Shown here piece by piece: positions 40,113-50,618 of a stretch of DNA of 64,000 nucleotides. Within the stretch, counting starts at the first letter, position 1, and each line of letters starts with the position of its first letter. The position numbers were made by a program, and so were the translations under genes. The notes beneath the pieces are model-generated. The model did not search any database, was not told the DNA's origin, and was given only the letters and a program-made list of their open reading frames with translations. The stretch comes from Brienomyrus brachyistius (Eukaryota; Chordata; Actinopteri; Osteoglossiformes; Mormyridae): contig NW_026042413.1 of the NCBI RefSeq assembly GCF_023856365.1, positions 1-64,000 on the forward strand, in the 5' to 3' direction.

Positions 40113-41910
40113 TTATGAAATCATATCGATATAAACCGTATAAACTTATGTCATTCTATATCTCGTCTTGATGATATACTGATACTCTGTAAACATTTAA
40201 AAACCGGTCTGTCTTGTTTCATTGTCACCCGGAAACTTCACAATTGTTTTGAGAACAGATCTGCAGCACTTCTGCATGCATCCTAACATATTTCAATTTC
40301 ATTTAGAGTTTTAATTCGAACGTTCAAAGCAGCTCAGTTCAGCAGCTCTTCAGCCAGAGAAAGGACATGAAAGCCTTAGCCCAACATGCACATATCATAC
40401 GTGTTTTACAGAGTGTGTTTCAATATGTTTACATGTGTTTAATGGATGTGGGAGGGGTATTTTAAGGCTTAAAATATAAAAAAATATATTAATATCACGG
40501 ATTTTCACCCATCGCTGATGAGTCTGGAACGTAACTCCCGCGATAGGCGGGGATCACTGTGTATGGATAAGGGATGGATGGATGCATTTTTATTGCATGT
40601 AATAAATCATGCTGTATTATTGAGACACCCAGCAGAATAGAAGAGATACTTTATTCTCCCTTGTGGGGAAGTTCTCTTTTCACCTACCCCATGATGCTTT
40701 CTATGAGACACACTGACACCCTGACCATGTCGGCCTCCACTGGATCTGCTCCCATCCCTGTGGCAACCCCCAGGGGTCAGCAGTGTTGGCAACCCTGAAT
40801 AGTGGTACTAACAAAGTACGATGGTTCTGGGAAACAGTCGTACTTTGGATGTTAGTTTGAACTAACATAGCATTAACGATGCATCGTACTAACTTCCGTC
40901 ATTGTAAGGGAAATGCACCCCCGGTTGAGTCTGCGTGGATCATCTCTGCTCTTTTGTCGTGTTTGTCACGTTTGGGTGTTCTGCTTTGGGCTGTAGCAAG
41001 TGTCTGTGACAAAGGTAAAGGATTCTTTTGAATTCCAAAAATTGTAAAGAACCGGAATCCGGAGAGGAGAGAGAAAGTTTTATTGCGTTCAATAGAGTTA
41101 CACAGAATCTTAAGAGCGGATTATACTAAGAAGAACCTCAACAGCAGCAGAGTTTGCAGAGATCATGTTGTCAAAGGAAAGAATATCGCTTGTCAAAAGC
41201 AGAACAGCCGACCATGACACATACGAAAAGCGAGCAATGCAGTCTCAGGCGTGATTCAGGGATGAATTTCACTGCATGTTGTACATGTATATGCATGTGA
41301 GAAATGAGTCTATTTGGGTAAAGCGGCCTGGCTCTCAATACTATGTGACAGAAGTGCTGCTGGCTAATAATAATTCCTTGCAATGCGAGTTTTAGTGTTT
41401 GTAGGTCATTCCATCCTATAACTGTTGCCACTTTTAATCTAAAGAAATACGGGACTTCCTTCACGATGAAATATAAAATATGTCCCTTATTGGTGCAAGA
41501 TGAAACACAGCATTTCAGCTTCACCTTTAAGCTCGTAGGTTAAACTTCACACATAATTACACCGCTACACCAAAACAACGGAGCATAAATAAGTCGTTTT
41601 GTTAGATAATAATTTATTAGTTATTTGGGGGATCAATCAATCAAAACGGGATACAGCCTTTTATTTATATTTTACTTTACTTACGACCTGCGACATATTT
41701 ATGATTCTTATTACATTTGGCCAGCAGATCGATCTCTTGTTTTCCACAACTTTCAATCAAGCATCCCAGCAAATTTAGGCTACTAATGACAGGTATAACC
41801 CTTCAATCTGCATGATACAAAATAGAAAACTGAACAATGTAAAAAAAAGATGCAACCAAAATCAACCAGTCGTTCAAAATATTTGAGTTTGAGAGGTGAA
41901 GTGTAAAGAC
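40113..41910. other. Intergenic stretch with minor repeat traces
   Basis: No gene recognised. Traces: a pogo/Tigger-like terminal repeat at 40490-40559 (listed separately); a short SINE-tail-like GGATGGATGGATG at 40572; and a LINE 3'-UTR-like ATACTTTATTCTCCCTTGTGGGGAAGTTCT segment from 40646. Just after, GTACTAAC/CATCGTAC words near 40805-40895 form a weak inverted repeat. ORFs of 60-117 codons (for example 41171-41524 minus) show no recognisable motif. Confidence 0.45.
40490..40559 (-). repeat. Pogo/Tigger-like terminal inverted repeat fragment
   Basis: The minus-strand reading from 40559 begins CAGTGATCCCCGCCTATCG and continues through GGAGTTACGTTCCAGAC and CGATGGGTGAAAATCCGTGA. This resembles the ends of Tigger/pogo DNA transposons (CAGT start, TTCCAGAC, CGATA..GAAAATC). 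A TA lies directly outside. The opposite end was not found, so this is a short remnant or MITE. Confidence 0.35.
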
Positions 41911-42237
41911 CTACTGCAAAAGAGCATTTTTCAGGCTCTGAAGGTTCAGCCTCAGACTTCCTCCTCCCAAGATTAGCAGGACCTTCTGAATGAAGTCAAA
42001 GGTCTTCTTCAATTTTGTTGGATAATCAAGATGAAGAGCATATATCAGCCCAAATGTGAGGCAAACTGCTTGGGGCAGGTTTTCAATACCGTCCATGATG
42101 ATGTTACCTTCCAGTATTATATCAGTGCCTGATGGTTGGAGATGCAGGGCATTTGGGCCCGGCTGCTGGCTGTTGTCGGGTATAACTGTCAATACCCCAA
42201 CAGGAACCTGTGTGTGATCTGCAGTGACATCGGATTC
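41911..42237 (-). pseudogene. C-terminal exon of a fish gene family of unknown function
   Basis: On the minus strand, an acceptor TTTATGTTTGCAG precedes an open frame starting ESDVTADH at 42237 and ending at the stop at 41911. Motifs: VPVGVLTV, DIILEGNIIMD (a conserved VLEG..VMD-type strand), LPQAVCLTFGLIYALHLDYP and a closing LQSLKNALL. I recognise this as the C-terminus of a large, uncharacterised fish protein family often labelled SAM-domain-3-like. Further minus-strand pieces of a similar gene lie at 45229-45343 and 45572-45967, with a Tc1 element between. This exon itself is open. I call the locus broken because no complete gene could be assembled and one upstream piece ends in a stop. 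Confidence 0.5.
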
Positions 42238-42558
42238 CTGCAAACATAAAGGAGGGTTGAGACAATAAGGTGAAAATTCCCCACGCAAAAAGCATCATTG
42301 ATAAATCCCTGCTATTTAATAGATGCAATACTTTGAAGAACTTGCTGCCATCATCGCCAAGAAGAACTGGAAGACTGCAATGACATCAGAGGCCTAACAT
42401 TAAGGAGAAGCAGTTGAGTTACGTAACCCTTAGGAGTCCACGGTAAAACTGGTCGTTTCTGACTAATTTAGTTGTTTCCCTTGATATTTCACCTTAGAAA
42501 CTTGCAAAAAACTTTCCATGCCAGTGTCTAGTTATCATTTTTTGCACAACCTCAGATA
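42238..42558. other. Intron-like gap
   Basis: Lies between the acceptor of the exon at 41911-42237 and the left end of the Tc1-like element. No coding signal seen. Confidence 0.4.
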
Positions 42559-44160
42559 CAGTCAGGTCCATAAATATTGGGACATTGACACAATTCTAAT
42601 CTTTTTGGCTCTATACACCACCTCAATTGATTTGAAATGGAATGAACAAGATGTGCTTTAACTGCAGACTTTCAGCTTTAATTTGAGGGTATTTACATAC
42701 AAATTAAGTGAACGGTGTAGGAATTACAGCAGTTTGTATATCTGCCACCCACTTTTTAAGGGACCAAAAGTAATGGGACAAATTAACAATCATAAATCAA
42801 ACTTTCACTTTTTAATACTTGGTTGCAAATCCTTTGCAGTCAATTACAGCCTGAAGTCCGGAATGCACAGGCATCATCAAACGCTGAGTTACCTCCCTAG
42901 TGATGCTCTGCCAGGCCTCTACTGCAACTGTCTTCTGTTCCTGCTTGTTCTTGGGGCATTTCCCCTTCAGTTTTGTCTTTAGCAAGTGAAATGCACGCTC
43001 AATCGGATTCAGGTCAGGTGATTGACTTGGCCATTGCATAACATTCCACTTCTTTGCCTTAAAAACTCTTTGGTTGCTTTCGCAGTATGCTTCAGGTCAT
43101 TGTCCATCTCACTATGAAGCACCGTCCAATGTGTTCTGAAGCATTTGGCTGAATATGAGCAGATAATATTTCCCGAAACACTTCAGAATTCATCCTGCTG
43201 CTTTTGTCAGCAGGCACATCATCAATAAATACAAGGGAACCAGTTCCAGTGGCAGCCATACATGCCCACACCATGACACTACCACCACCATACTTCACTG
43301 ATGATGTGGTATGTTTTGGATCGTGAGCAGTTCCTTTCCTTCTCCATACTCTTCTCTTCCCATCACTCTGGTACAAGTTGATCTTTGTCTCATCTGTCCA
43401 TAGGATGTTGTTCCAGAACTGTAAAGGCTTTTTTAGATTTTGTTTGGCAAACTCTAATCTGGCCTTCCTGTTTTTGAGGCTCACCAATGGTTTACATCTT
43501 TAGTTGAACCCTCTGTATTCACTCTGGTGAAGTCTTCTCTTGATTGTTGACCTTGACACACATACACCTACTTCCTGGAGAGTGTTCTTGATCTGGCCAA
43601 CTGTTCTGAAGGTGTTTTTCTTCACCAGGGAAAGATTTCTTCGGTCATCCACCACAGTTGTTTTCTTTCTTTTTAAGAATGTTCCAAACAGTTGATTTGG
43701 CTACACCTAATGTATTTGCTATCTCTCTGATGGGTTTGTTTTTATTTTTCAGCCTAATGACGGCTTGCTTCACTGATAGTGATAGGTCTTTGCATCTCAT
43801 ATTGAGAGTTGACAGCAACGGATTCCAAATGCAAATAGCACACTTGAAATGAACTCTAGACCTTTTATCTGCTCCTTGTAAATTAGATAATGAGGGAATG
43901 ACACACACACTTGGCCATGGAACAGCTGAGCAGCCAATTGTCCCATTACTTTTGGTCCCTTAAAAAGTGGGTGGCAGATATACAAACTGCTGTAATTCCT
44001 AAACCGTTCACCTGATTTGTATGTAAATGCCCTCAAATTAAAACTGAAAGTCTGCAGTTAAAGCACATCTTGTTCGTTTCATTTCAAATCCATTGTGGTG
44101 GTGTATAGAGCCAAAAAGATTAGAATTGTGTCGATGTCCCAATATTTATGGACCTGACTG
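42559..44160 (-). mobile_element. Tc1-like DNA transposon with long terminal inverted repeats
   Basis: 1602 bases bounded by TA on each side. Both ends begin CAGTCAGGTCCATAAATATT. The inverted repeats run about 220 bases (42559 to about 42780, and 43940 to 44160) with few differences. The interior holds a broken Tc1-family transposase on the minus strand. It sits between minus-strand exons of a fish gene remnant. Insertion at TA with TA duplication is the Tc1/mariner rule. The element cannot move by its own enzyme, but both ends look intact. Confidence 0.93.
42812..43800 (-). pseudogene. Broken Tc1-family transposase
   Basis: Three frames in order on the minus strand. First, from the Met at about 43800: MRCKDLSLSVKQAVIRL and IANTLGVAKSTVWNIL, a helix-turn-helix DNA-binding unit. 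Second, 43092-43487: RLEFAKQNL, WTDETKINL with the first catalytic Asp, and GGGSVMVWACM. Third, 42812-43039: WPSQSPDLNPIERAFHLLK, with the closing Glu of the DD34E triad. At least two frameshifts are needed to join them, one near 43490-43645 and one near 43040-43130, where the second catalytic Asp should lie. It is therefore an inactive transposase of about 330-340 residues in its original form. Confidence 0.9.
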
Positions 44161-44542
44161 TATGTGAATTTGCTGTGATTTTAATAATTAATTTTAATTT
44201 TGACAAAATGTGTCAACACATTAAATCTATAAAACACAAGCAAAATAAAGTCAGAATGGTAAAAGGGAGTATTTGTCATGGTGAAAACCACAAACACGTT
44301 CAATAAACATGATTTAGTAGGTTAGGGTCGCCCATAACCCTAACCCTGACCCTAATCTTAACCTTAATCTTAGTTAATGATATTATACTATGAATAAAAT
44401 ATATTGTAACACAAACAAAAGTTAAACTATGTGCACCTCTATTACAACACAATTCAGGCACCAAAACAGTGACCCAGACTAAAGGAAAACTCAAATAACA
44501 ATATGAGACTTTACTCTTTCATTGTGTAGTACAATTATTTTG

Positions 44543-44559
44543 CCACTAGATGGCGGCAG
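44543..44559 (+). promoter_or_regulatory. CTCF-like motif
   Basis: CCACTAGATGGCGGCAG closely resembles the vertebrate CTCF core (CCASYAGRKGGCRS). Only the motif is seen. Occupancy is inferred at best. Confidence 0.45.
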
Positions 44560-44572
44560 GCGCGCATTCCTT

Positions 44573-44588
44573 GACGCACCGGTGCGTC
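44573..44588. promoter_or_regulatory. Perfect 16-base palindrome
   Basis: GACGCACC followed directly by its reverse complement GGTGCGTC, 14 bases after the CTCF-like motif. Function unknown. It could be a dimer-binding site. Confidence 0.4.
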
Positions 44589-44693
44589 CATAGACTCCCG
44601 AGGAGACAGTTTAATATGTTCTCACTCCAATGTTTTAAGTTGTATACACTCAGTTGTCTCTTTAATAGCTATACCTAGTTAAAATTTAGTTAG

Positions 44694-44962
44694 TCTAATC
44701 CAGCAGTCTTCAATAAATACCCCTTCATTAAAGTCAGAATAGTTTTTGCTCAGACCTTGTCAACTCATAATTTTGGAGGCTGTAGTTTGTGTGGCTGATA
44801 TAAACTAGATTAACAAAATAGAATCAGCTGTCAGTTTAACAGTAGAGCAAACTGTAGCCTCCAAAATGATCATAATAAGGTGTTGATTCAATGTTCATTG
44901 AATCAACAAAAAGAATATTAACACCTTAATTAAGGATTTATTGCAGGATTGTTGGATTAGAC
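44694..44962. repeat. Long imperfect hairpin, MITE-like
   Basis: Outer arms: AGTCTAATCCAGCAGTCTTC at about 44692 and the reverse complement of GGATTGTTGGATTAGACTG near 44945-44965. Inner arms: TTTTGGAGGCTGTAGTTTG (about 44771) and CAAACTGTAGCCTCCAAAA (about 44848). A perfect small hairpin, GTTGATTCAATG-TT-CATTGAATCAAC, occupies 44882-44907. The arrangement fits a small palindromic non-autonomous DNA element. No target duplication could be established. Confidence 0.5.
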
Positions 44963-45228
44963 TGACTTAGTTTTAGTTCACGTAATAAAATTTCAATTGA
45001 GTATATAAGGCCATAGTTAGCAGCAAGTTAGTTCATCTTAGCACAGGATGGAAAAGGGGGCATCGCTCTGTTCATTAATAACAAAATCAACCCATCAGTA
45101 CCCTAAAGCCCAGTCACTGACATGTTAAATTTCGCCTAATTTGAAAAGTAAAAGTGAAAAGAAATAAGAACATGCAACAAGAATTCACAACAAGAATGAG
45201 AAGAGAAATATGTGTCCCCTGGTTTCAG

Positions 45229-45343
45229 TCTGACGGAGGATCTCCACTTTCGGATTTGCAAATCTCAAGCAAACGTGGGCTATGGCGGTCTAAAGCTTCA
45301 AAGACGTCTTGCTCAAGATCTCTGCTTGCAACTCTTGGGAATT
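45229..45343 (-). pseudogene. Exon-like piece of the same minus-strand gene remnant
   Basis: After an acceptor-like GGTTTTGCAG, the minus strand reads an open frame FPRVASRDLEQDVFEALDRH, then SPRLLEIC, ending in a stop at about 45226-45228 without a clear donor. It lies between the KHHYL exon (45572-45967) and the C-terminal exon (41911-42237) in the same direction. DVFEAL..HSP.LL is compatible with the same fish family. The stop suggests decay or a missed donor. Confidence 0.4.
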
Positions 45344-45571
45344 CTGCAAAACCCTTATAAGACAAAACACACAGAGAAACATTTGAATCACGTTAAGAGG
45401 TGCTCACAATTACAGTGTGTGGGACAGAGAATTTTACATGGTGCAGACTAGAAATGCTTGCTAGTAAGTGGGAGCACTTTGATATTACAGCAGCACAGAT
45501 TTCATTCCAAATGGTGATGATTTGTAATAGTCTACTTTTGGAGTTCAGTACAACTCTTAGTGCATGAACTA

Positions 45572-45967
45572 TTACAATAAAGTTTGCAGAATGCTTCCTT
45601 GCAAGTACCTCTCATGATGCTCCCTGGACATCATGACACTCCTCACTTTGTCCAGTTCTTTAAACAATGAAGCCGAATCTAATTGGTAAGCCATCATCTT
45701 CTGATGTCTGTCAGCCAGAGTTAGAGGAACATTTCTGAAATATTGGGTTTCACGAATCACTCTTTTGAAAAGTCGGTGCTTCCCTTCGAATCTCATCATC
45801 CACACATGTACAAGTGGTCCAGATACATGAATCAGATGGGGATAAGGCTCTAAGTAATGGTGCTTTGGGCGGAGTCTGTAGTTTGGGAATGCCTTTTCAA
45901 GGGACATTACTGAAGCAGAATCTGAACAAGCACTGGTGCTCATGGCTACCATTAAAATGTCCAGCGT
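45572..45967 (-). pseudogene. KHHYL-containing exon of a fish gene family of unknown function
   Basis: Minus-strand open frame containing YRLRPKHHYLEPYPHLI, SGPLVHVWMMRFEGKHRLFK, TQYFRNVPLTLADRHQ and a stop after LQGSILQTLL. The KHHYL..YP.LI..GPL..VW.MRFE.KH..FK..........LA..HQ signature is a recurrent one in fish and invertebrate genomes, in proteins often annotated as uncharacterised or SAMD3-like. I know of no proven function. Upstream of the frame (at about 45968) a stop is met, so an intron boundary probably lies just before. Together with 45229-45343 and 41911-42237 it makes a partial gene read leftward. Confidence 0.55.
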
Positions 45968-47029
45968 CTCTCAGGTCTGCAGACAGGTCCATCCAAAGCT
46001 GAGCCCTAGGAATACATTAAATACAAAGCTGCTTATTAAACAAAAGAAAGTGTGAATGAATTAGTTAATAGGACAAAAACTACAACAAGCATTAATGTTG
46101 CTGCTATTGCCAATATTGTCAATGTCTGCAAACTGAATGTCTGCTTTAATACATGGGCGCAAAAACACTGATATTCATTCTTGCATAAGTCACTGTGATG
46201 TTTCATTAATAGTAATGTGTAATATTCTATGACGGAATATTGGAGTCCTACGAAGTATCCAACTATCATGTAGGGCTTGCAGTTAATATCCATATCATAA
46301 ATTATATCAAAATAAAACCCCCATACCTTGATGTGTTTAGCTGTTTTCTCAGACTTCGCTTTTGTAAACTTCTCCAGCTTTTCCTTTAATAGAATCAGTG
46401 GAAGCCCTGAGGTCCTCCTCAGATGAAACATACAATGAGTGACACATTCCAAACAGTCTAGACAGATTGCCTCTTTTATAATACTGTTGTAAATAAAAAC
46501 AAAATTCTGCAATTGTTTGGCACCCCATTCTGGGTTATTCTCTGCCTTGGGCCTGTAGCTTCCTAGATACACTCTGGACCCAAGCGAACCAGTATAGGAC
46601 AAGCGGGTATAAAAAATGGACAAACAAAAACAAGATTACAGCCATCTATCTTCAATAACCATTTATCCATTTTGGGATCTTGTTGAACCTGGAGCCTAGT
46701 CTAGGAAGTACAGGGCTCTGGGCAGGGGATACCCAGGAAGTACAGGATTCCCACAGACTCACTCTGAAATCTTGTGGAAATCCTTCCCAGAAGAGTGGCA
46801 GCTGTTATACCTGCAAAGGAGGTACCATCTCCATAGAGATGCCTATGGATTTAGAATGGGACGTCATAAAAGTTCCTCTAGGTGCACTGAAAAAAACCAT
46901 GTAATTATTACCCCAATTATTTGTTTCAATTATGCAAAAAAATATTAAGTTGTTTTACTTTAAATTGTCACCATTTATTTAATGTGATTTAAAAATATGA
47001 TTTTTTTTCCACATTGCATTGTTTTGCAG
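45968..47029. other. Intergenic stretch with SINE tail fragments
   Basis: 46510-46625 resembles the 3' half of the SINE family seen at 56434 (CACCCCATTCTGGGTTATTC, CTCTGGACCC, GGACAAGCGG). 46640-46760 holds a similar fragment reversed (CCATTTATCCATTTTGGGATC, GGAGCCTAGTC). The 195-codon minus-strand ORF at 46036-46623 overlaps the SINE fragment and shows no family signature, so I do not call it a gene. Confidence 0.45.
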
Positions 47030-48156
47030 CACCTATTTCATCAGAAGAGGGGTTGAAGATTTTACATTCAAACTAGCAGCCCTTCGCCAGGCTTTCTCAG
47101 TGAGTACATTCACACCTCAGTTACTGTTAACATTAACGCATCAATCTTTGGTTTGTTGCAGGCTTTTACATTTAGGAAGATCTTCTTAGTCAGCATTTTT
47201 CATCATACTGTAATGTTCCAGTAATTCAGTGTCAAATTTATAAATTCTGCTTGCTCTCTGCAAACACTCATCAGCCAAGGATTTTACCAGAAAGATCTGA
47301 TCCGAGCTGGTAAAATGATTCTTGGTGGACTGGCCCAGATCAACAACAGGGTAAGTGTCATCAACCACAATGAGGTAATGGTACGACAATGGGCTTATTC
47401 CCTGTCTTGATTTTAACCAATTCATCTGTTCTTTGTTCTGACAAAGGACATCCATGCCTTTGAAATGGCATTCAGCCAGTTCCTGGCCTTCCTTGGCAAC
47501 CCGGGGAAAAGAGACATCATGCTGAGGAAACTGGCGGAGGCGTGGGTAAGTCAATGTCATTTTATTGCCATTTTATGTAGACCCCTGTAAAAATCCTGCA
47601 GCAAAATCACTCACTGGATGCTTCAGTATTTTTTTTAGATCTGCCAGTTTGAATTTGTGGACGTTGCTTTGGAGTTTGTTGTGTTTAGGTTTCTGGGTGT
47701 TCGCAACATCCTGAAAATGGTAACTAACTCCAAGATGCAGAATGACAATAAAATTTTATCCAAATTCAGCCTCATTGTTATTTGCTAAAATCTCAAAATC
47801 TCTTCCCCAAAAGGAGTCTCCTGGATTTGTGGACTATTTTTCCAGACCTGAAGTCTTTCAGCCCGCTCACTGGCTGGGAGGGGAAAGCCAAGAACTACTG
47901 GGAGATGGTCATAGTAACATCTCACTGCCGCACCCGACAGCTAAGTCCTGTTTGTACGTATGTCCTCATGTTTGGGTGTAACAGTGATGTGTCATGTCCT
48001 CAGGACCAGATATTATCCTTCTTAGACAAAATCTTCTTGAAGGACAAGAGCATCTTCCAGGACCCAGAACACCTAAAGGAGGAAGTGTGGAACACCACTG
48101 AAGACCATGTGGATATCCTTTTAACATGGCTGGGTTCGCTACAGTCCAGCCCTTAA
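47030..48156 (+). CDS. Exon cluster of an unrecognised vertebrate-type gene
   Basis: Candidate exons with good splice signals: 47030-47099 (after TTGTTTTGCAG; IRRGVEDFTFKLAALRQAFS; donor GTGAGT), 47275-47350 (GFYQKDLIRAGKMILGGLAQ; donor GTAAGT), 47447-47545 (DIHAFEMAFSQFLAFLG; donor GTAAGT), 47639-47687 or 47719 (ICQFEFVDVALEFVVF), 47817 to about 47900 (SLLDLWTIFPDL) and 48004-48156 (DQILSFLDKIFLKDKSIF, ending LLTWLGS and a stop). Exons 2 to 4 are phase-compatible. Exons 1 and 2 are not. The helical pattern F....R.M..GL....F...F..FL..P....M....L......F.DV.L.F weakly recalls the mitoguardin (MIGA/FAM73) family, but I am not confident. It may be a decayed copy. The minus-strand ORF across 47186-47560 is its shadow. 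Confidence 0.4.
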
Positions 48157-50510
48157 AAATAACAATAGAATTAGAAACATAGTGTAGGTCGCTTCTCAGC
48201 CTTTTGGCAACGGTCAGGTACATGGGGTGAGCTTGGGGTCTTGAGCTCTTTTAATTCCTGTGTTTTTATTAGTCTAGACCCCCGGATAGGAAACTTCGAC
48301 CCCCTGTGCGACTCCCAAGGACCTTCTCACCACACCATCGCCAGGATGCCCAAGATCCCAGAGAGGACCGCCGTCATCATGCAGCACACTTCAGCTTTCC
48401 ACTGGACTTACTAGAAGGACCTGGAGAGCTTCCTGGAGAGAGTGACCTTCATCCATGAGATTCTCTTCAGTCTTCTGGGGTTGATCATGAAGGGCATCGC
48501 CTGTGTACAGCTGAACGGGCCTTCTCCTACGTGTCCTCTGTGTGTGTGTGTGTTTGGTCCAATGTCATTTTGCATTTGCAAAGAGTATGTGACATCTTTA
48601 ATACATTTAGAATTGTAATATTCAGCAATATTCAGGTTACATCACTGTGGTAGGAACAGAACTGTGTCGTAACCTGAGGACCCCCTGTAGTATATTTGGA
48701 TAGTCCTGTATTATTCGGTGGTTCTGTATTCTATGCAGATTTTTCTTGATATGTCTTAGTTTGTTTAGTTAGTGAATAAAGTAAAATTAAAAAGTAAGCG
48801 AGTGTAGTTTGTCAGTTATTTAGCCTTTTCACCCTGATACATGGGGAGAGATGAAGAACAGAAAAGGTGCATATCCTGTGCAAATGTGTCACACAAGGTA
48901 CTTCCCCTATAAACCCTGAAAACGTTTACAAACTTTGCTCAGTATGGTAAGACCACGCAACTGTTGTCTTCTCACAGCAGACACACTTTTTGATTTTCGT
49001 AACAACTAATGTATTATTAAAGAAAGAACAATACAGCTTCTTCAGGGAGCCATATTGTCACATGGCACCATAACGCACTTCCTCTTTACAGTATAGCAGA
49101 CTGAACAAGGCGGGCGAGGCTGAGTCTGTCTCACATCTTTCTGTTTAAGTGCATTGGGCCTATTGCAAGGGCGATCAGCAAAAGTGCAACTTGCAATGAA
49201 GGACTGTTGAGGGGATAGTCTGGGATTGGGCTGAAAACTGAATATCTCAACCCTAATGATGATAGGACTCACTCAACACTCTGGCCCCATCTCTGCCGCT
49301 CCATCATCATGATCGTGGTAATATATGCAGCCCATAATGCATTGCAATAAGGTCAGCGAACAAAACCGCAAGACCAAAGGCTTTCCCAGGGCTCTGTAGG
49401 GTCCATTACTGGTACAAGCGTTGATATAGGAATCCAGCGGAATCCAGTGAGACCTGCTGCATGCACACACAGGCAGAAATCACAGTTAGAGACAAAATCA
49501 CTGTTACTGTCTGTCAGTTGTGCTCTCATGTTTTGCCCGAGTTGTCAGTCCAGAGATACTGTCTGCCGCTAACTGAAAAGTTCTAGTTGTGGATAAGGGA
49601 AGTTGTACTTATGAAGGTACAAACTCACACATTCAGAAAGATTAAACTGCTAAATGGGCTCTTTTAAAAGGTGCCACTTTCACCCGACTGTAGTCAAACA
49701 ATGGCAGCTCCCTGAAAAGAAGCCCAAGGGCCCTGGGGGTGAGTCTGCTGTCCTTCAGAGAACTTAACCAGACCGGCTGCAGTACAGCAGGCTGACAGCG
49801 TAATGAAGTAAGCTGTGGGCATGAAGGTGCATTCGGCAAGTAGGAAAGATCAAGTAAACGCAGAAGTATCATCATCCTGCTAGTGTACAGCTGCATGTGA
49901 CACGTATAACCTGACCTGACCTGACCTGGGTACAGCATCATCTGAGGCATAATCCAGCATCCTTTCATAGCCAGAGTCTTGCTAACATTCAGGGTCACGT
50001 GCTGGCTTATAATACATGCACTATGAAGTCATTCTCACACCCTGTAAATGAAGGTCTAGGAACAGACATTGGATGCTCTGTGTCTTGTAGGTTTAAGATC
50101 ATCGCATAACATTTTATTATCCTGGGGAGTTATTTCATTTTCTTCTGCTTAGTGGGCTACTGGTCAGATTACAGTAGCAACCTAAATACCATTTTGAAGA
50201 AGAGGAAATCAGCAAGACTGCTGCATAAAGGGGGAAGGTTATTCGTAAACATACATGCCCCGACGCAGAGGCAGCCTTTATGCACATGCAAAGTGATGTG
50301 AGCATTTCCATCTTTCTCGGACCCATCGTTTCCACAGAGAGTGTATTGAAATATCCACCTCCATTTTTTCACGAGTGTCCAGAAGCCGTTTAAGCAGCAC
50401 TAGCTATCGCTCTCCTGTTACATTGTGGTCCCAACCTCTTTCCTGGGCAGCATGGCCATTAAAGAGAGATATTTCTGTGTCATTCAGCCCGTCATGCTTC
50501 CCTGCCGCAG
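48157..50510. other. Stretch with few recognisable features
   Basis: Contains a U2-like fragment at 48189-48219, a possible further exon near 48280-48530 after TTTTTATTAG (VTFIHEILFSLLGLIMKGI in one frame, but with an internal stop), (TG)n at 48536-48555, an AATAAA at 48774 that could end the exon cluster upstream, and (CCTGA)n at 49908-49927. A 118-codon minus ORF at 49642-49998 has no recognised motif. Confidence 0.45.
48189..48219 (+). ncRNA. U2 snRNA 5'-end-like fragment
   Basis: TCGCTTCTCAGCCTTTTGGC matches the first bases of vertebrate U2 snRNA (TCGCTTCTCGGCCTTTTGGC) with one difference. The next ten bases match partly, and similarity then stops. Too short to be a functional U2. Probably a truncated retro-copy or a chimeric retroposon head. 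Confidence 0.4.
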
Positions 50511-50618
50511 CTGGCTGGACGCGGTGCCATTACTATCACCCTGGTCATCCTGTTTGCCGTTTTTACTGCTGGACTGGCTGCGTTTTACCAGATGGGTTTA
50601 AATAGTTCCCATTGCTGA
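50511..50618 (+). CDS. Candidate terminal exon encoding a membrane anchor
   Basis: After a strong acceptor (GCTTCCCTGCCGCAG), 35 codons read LAGRGAITITLVILFAVF, then TAGLAAFYQMGLN and a stop. The middle (ITITLVILFAVFTAGLAAF) is a clean single transmembrane helix preceded by Arg. It looks like the last exon of a single-pass or tail-anchored membrane protein, but no upstream exons were identified and I do not recognise the protein. It could also be a chance frame. Confidence 0.3.
   Translation: MAGRGAITITLVILFAVFTAGLAAFYQMGLNSSHC

Larger units (their letters stand above)
44161..45228. other. Gene-poor stretch with structural elements
   Basis: Holds a degenerate telomere-like patch (44315-44372, CCCTAA/CCTAATCTTAA words), a CTCF-like site, a 16-base palindrome and a long imperfect hairpin (all listed separately). 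No coding region recognised. Confidence 0.5.

Noticed and set aside
44315..44372. Interstitial telomere repeat
   Set aside because: Only a few degenerate CCCTAA/CCTAATCTTAA words over about 58 bases; such patches are common simple repeats.
46036..46623. 195-codon minus-strand ORF
   Set aside because: It overlaps a SINE fragment and low-complexity hydrophobic sequence, with no homology signal that I can see.
47186..47560. 124-codon minus-strand ORF as a gene
   Set aside because: It overlaps plus-strand exons with strong splice sites and shows no family motif, so it is a shadow.
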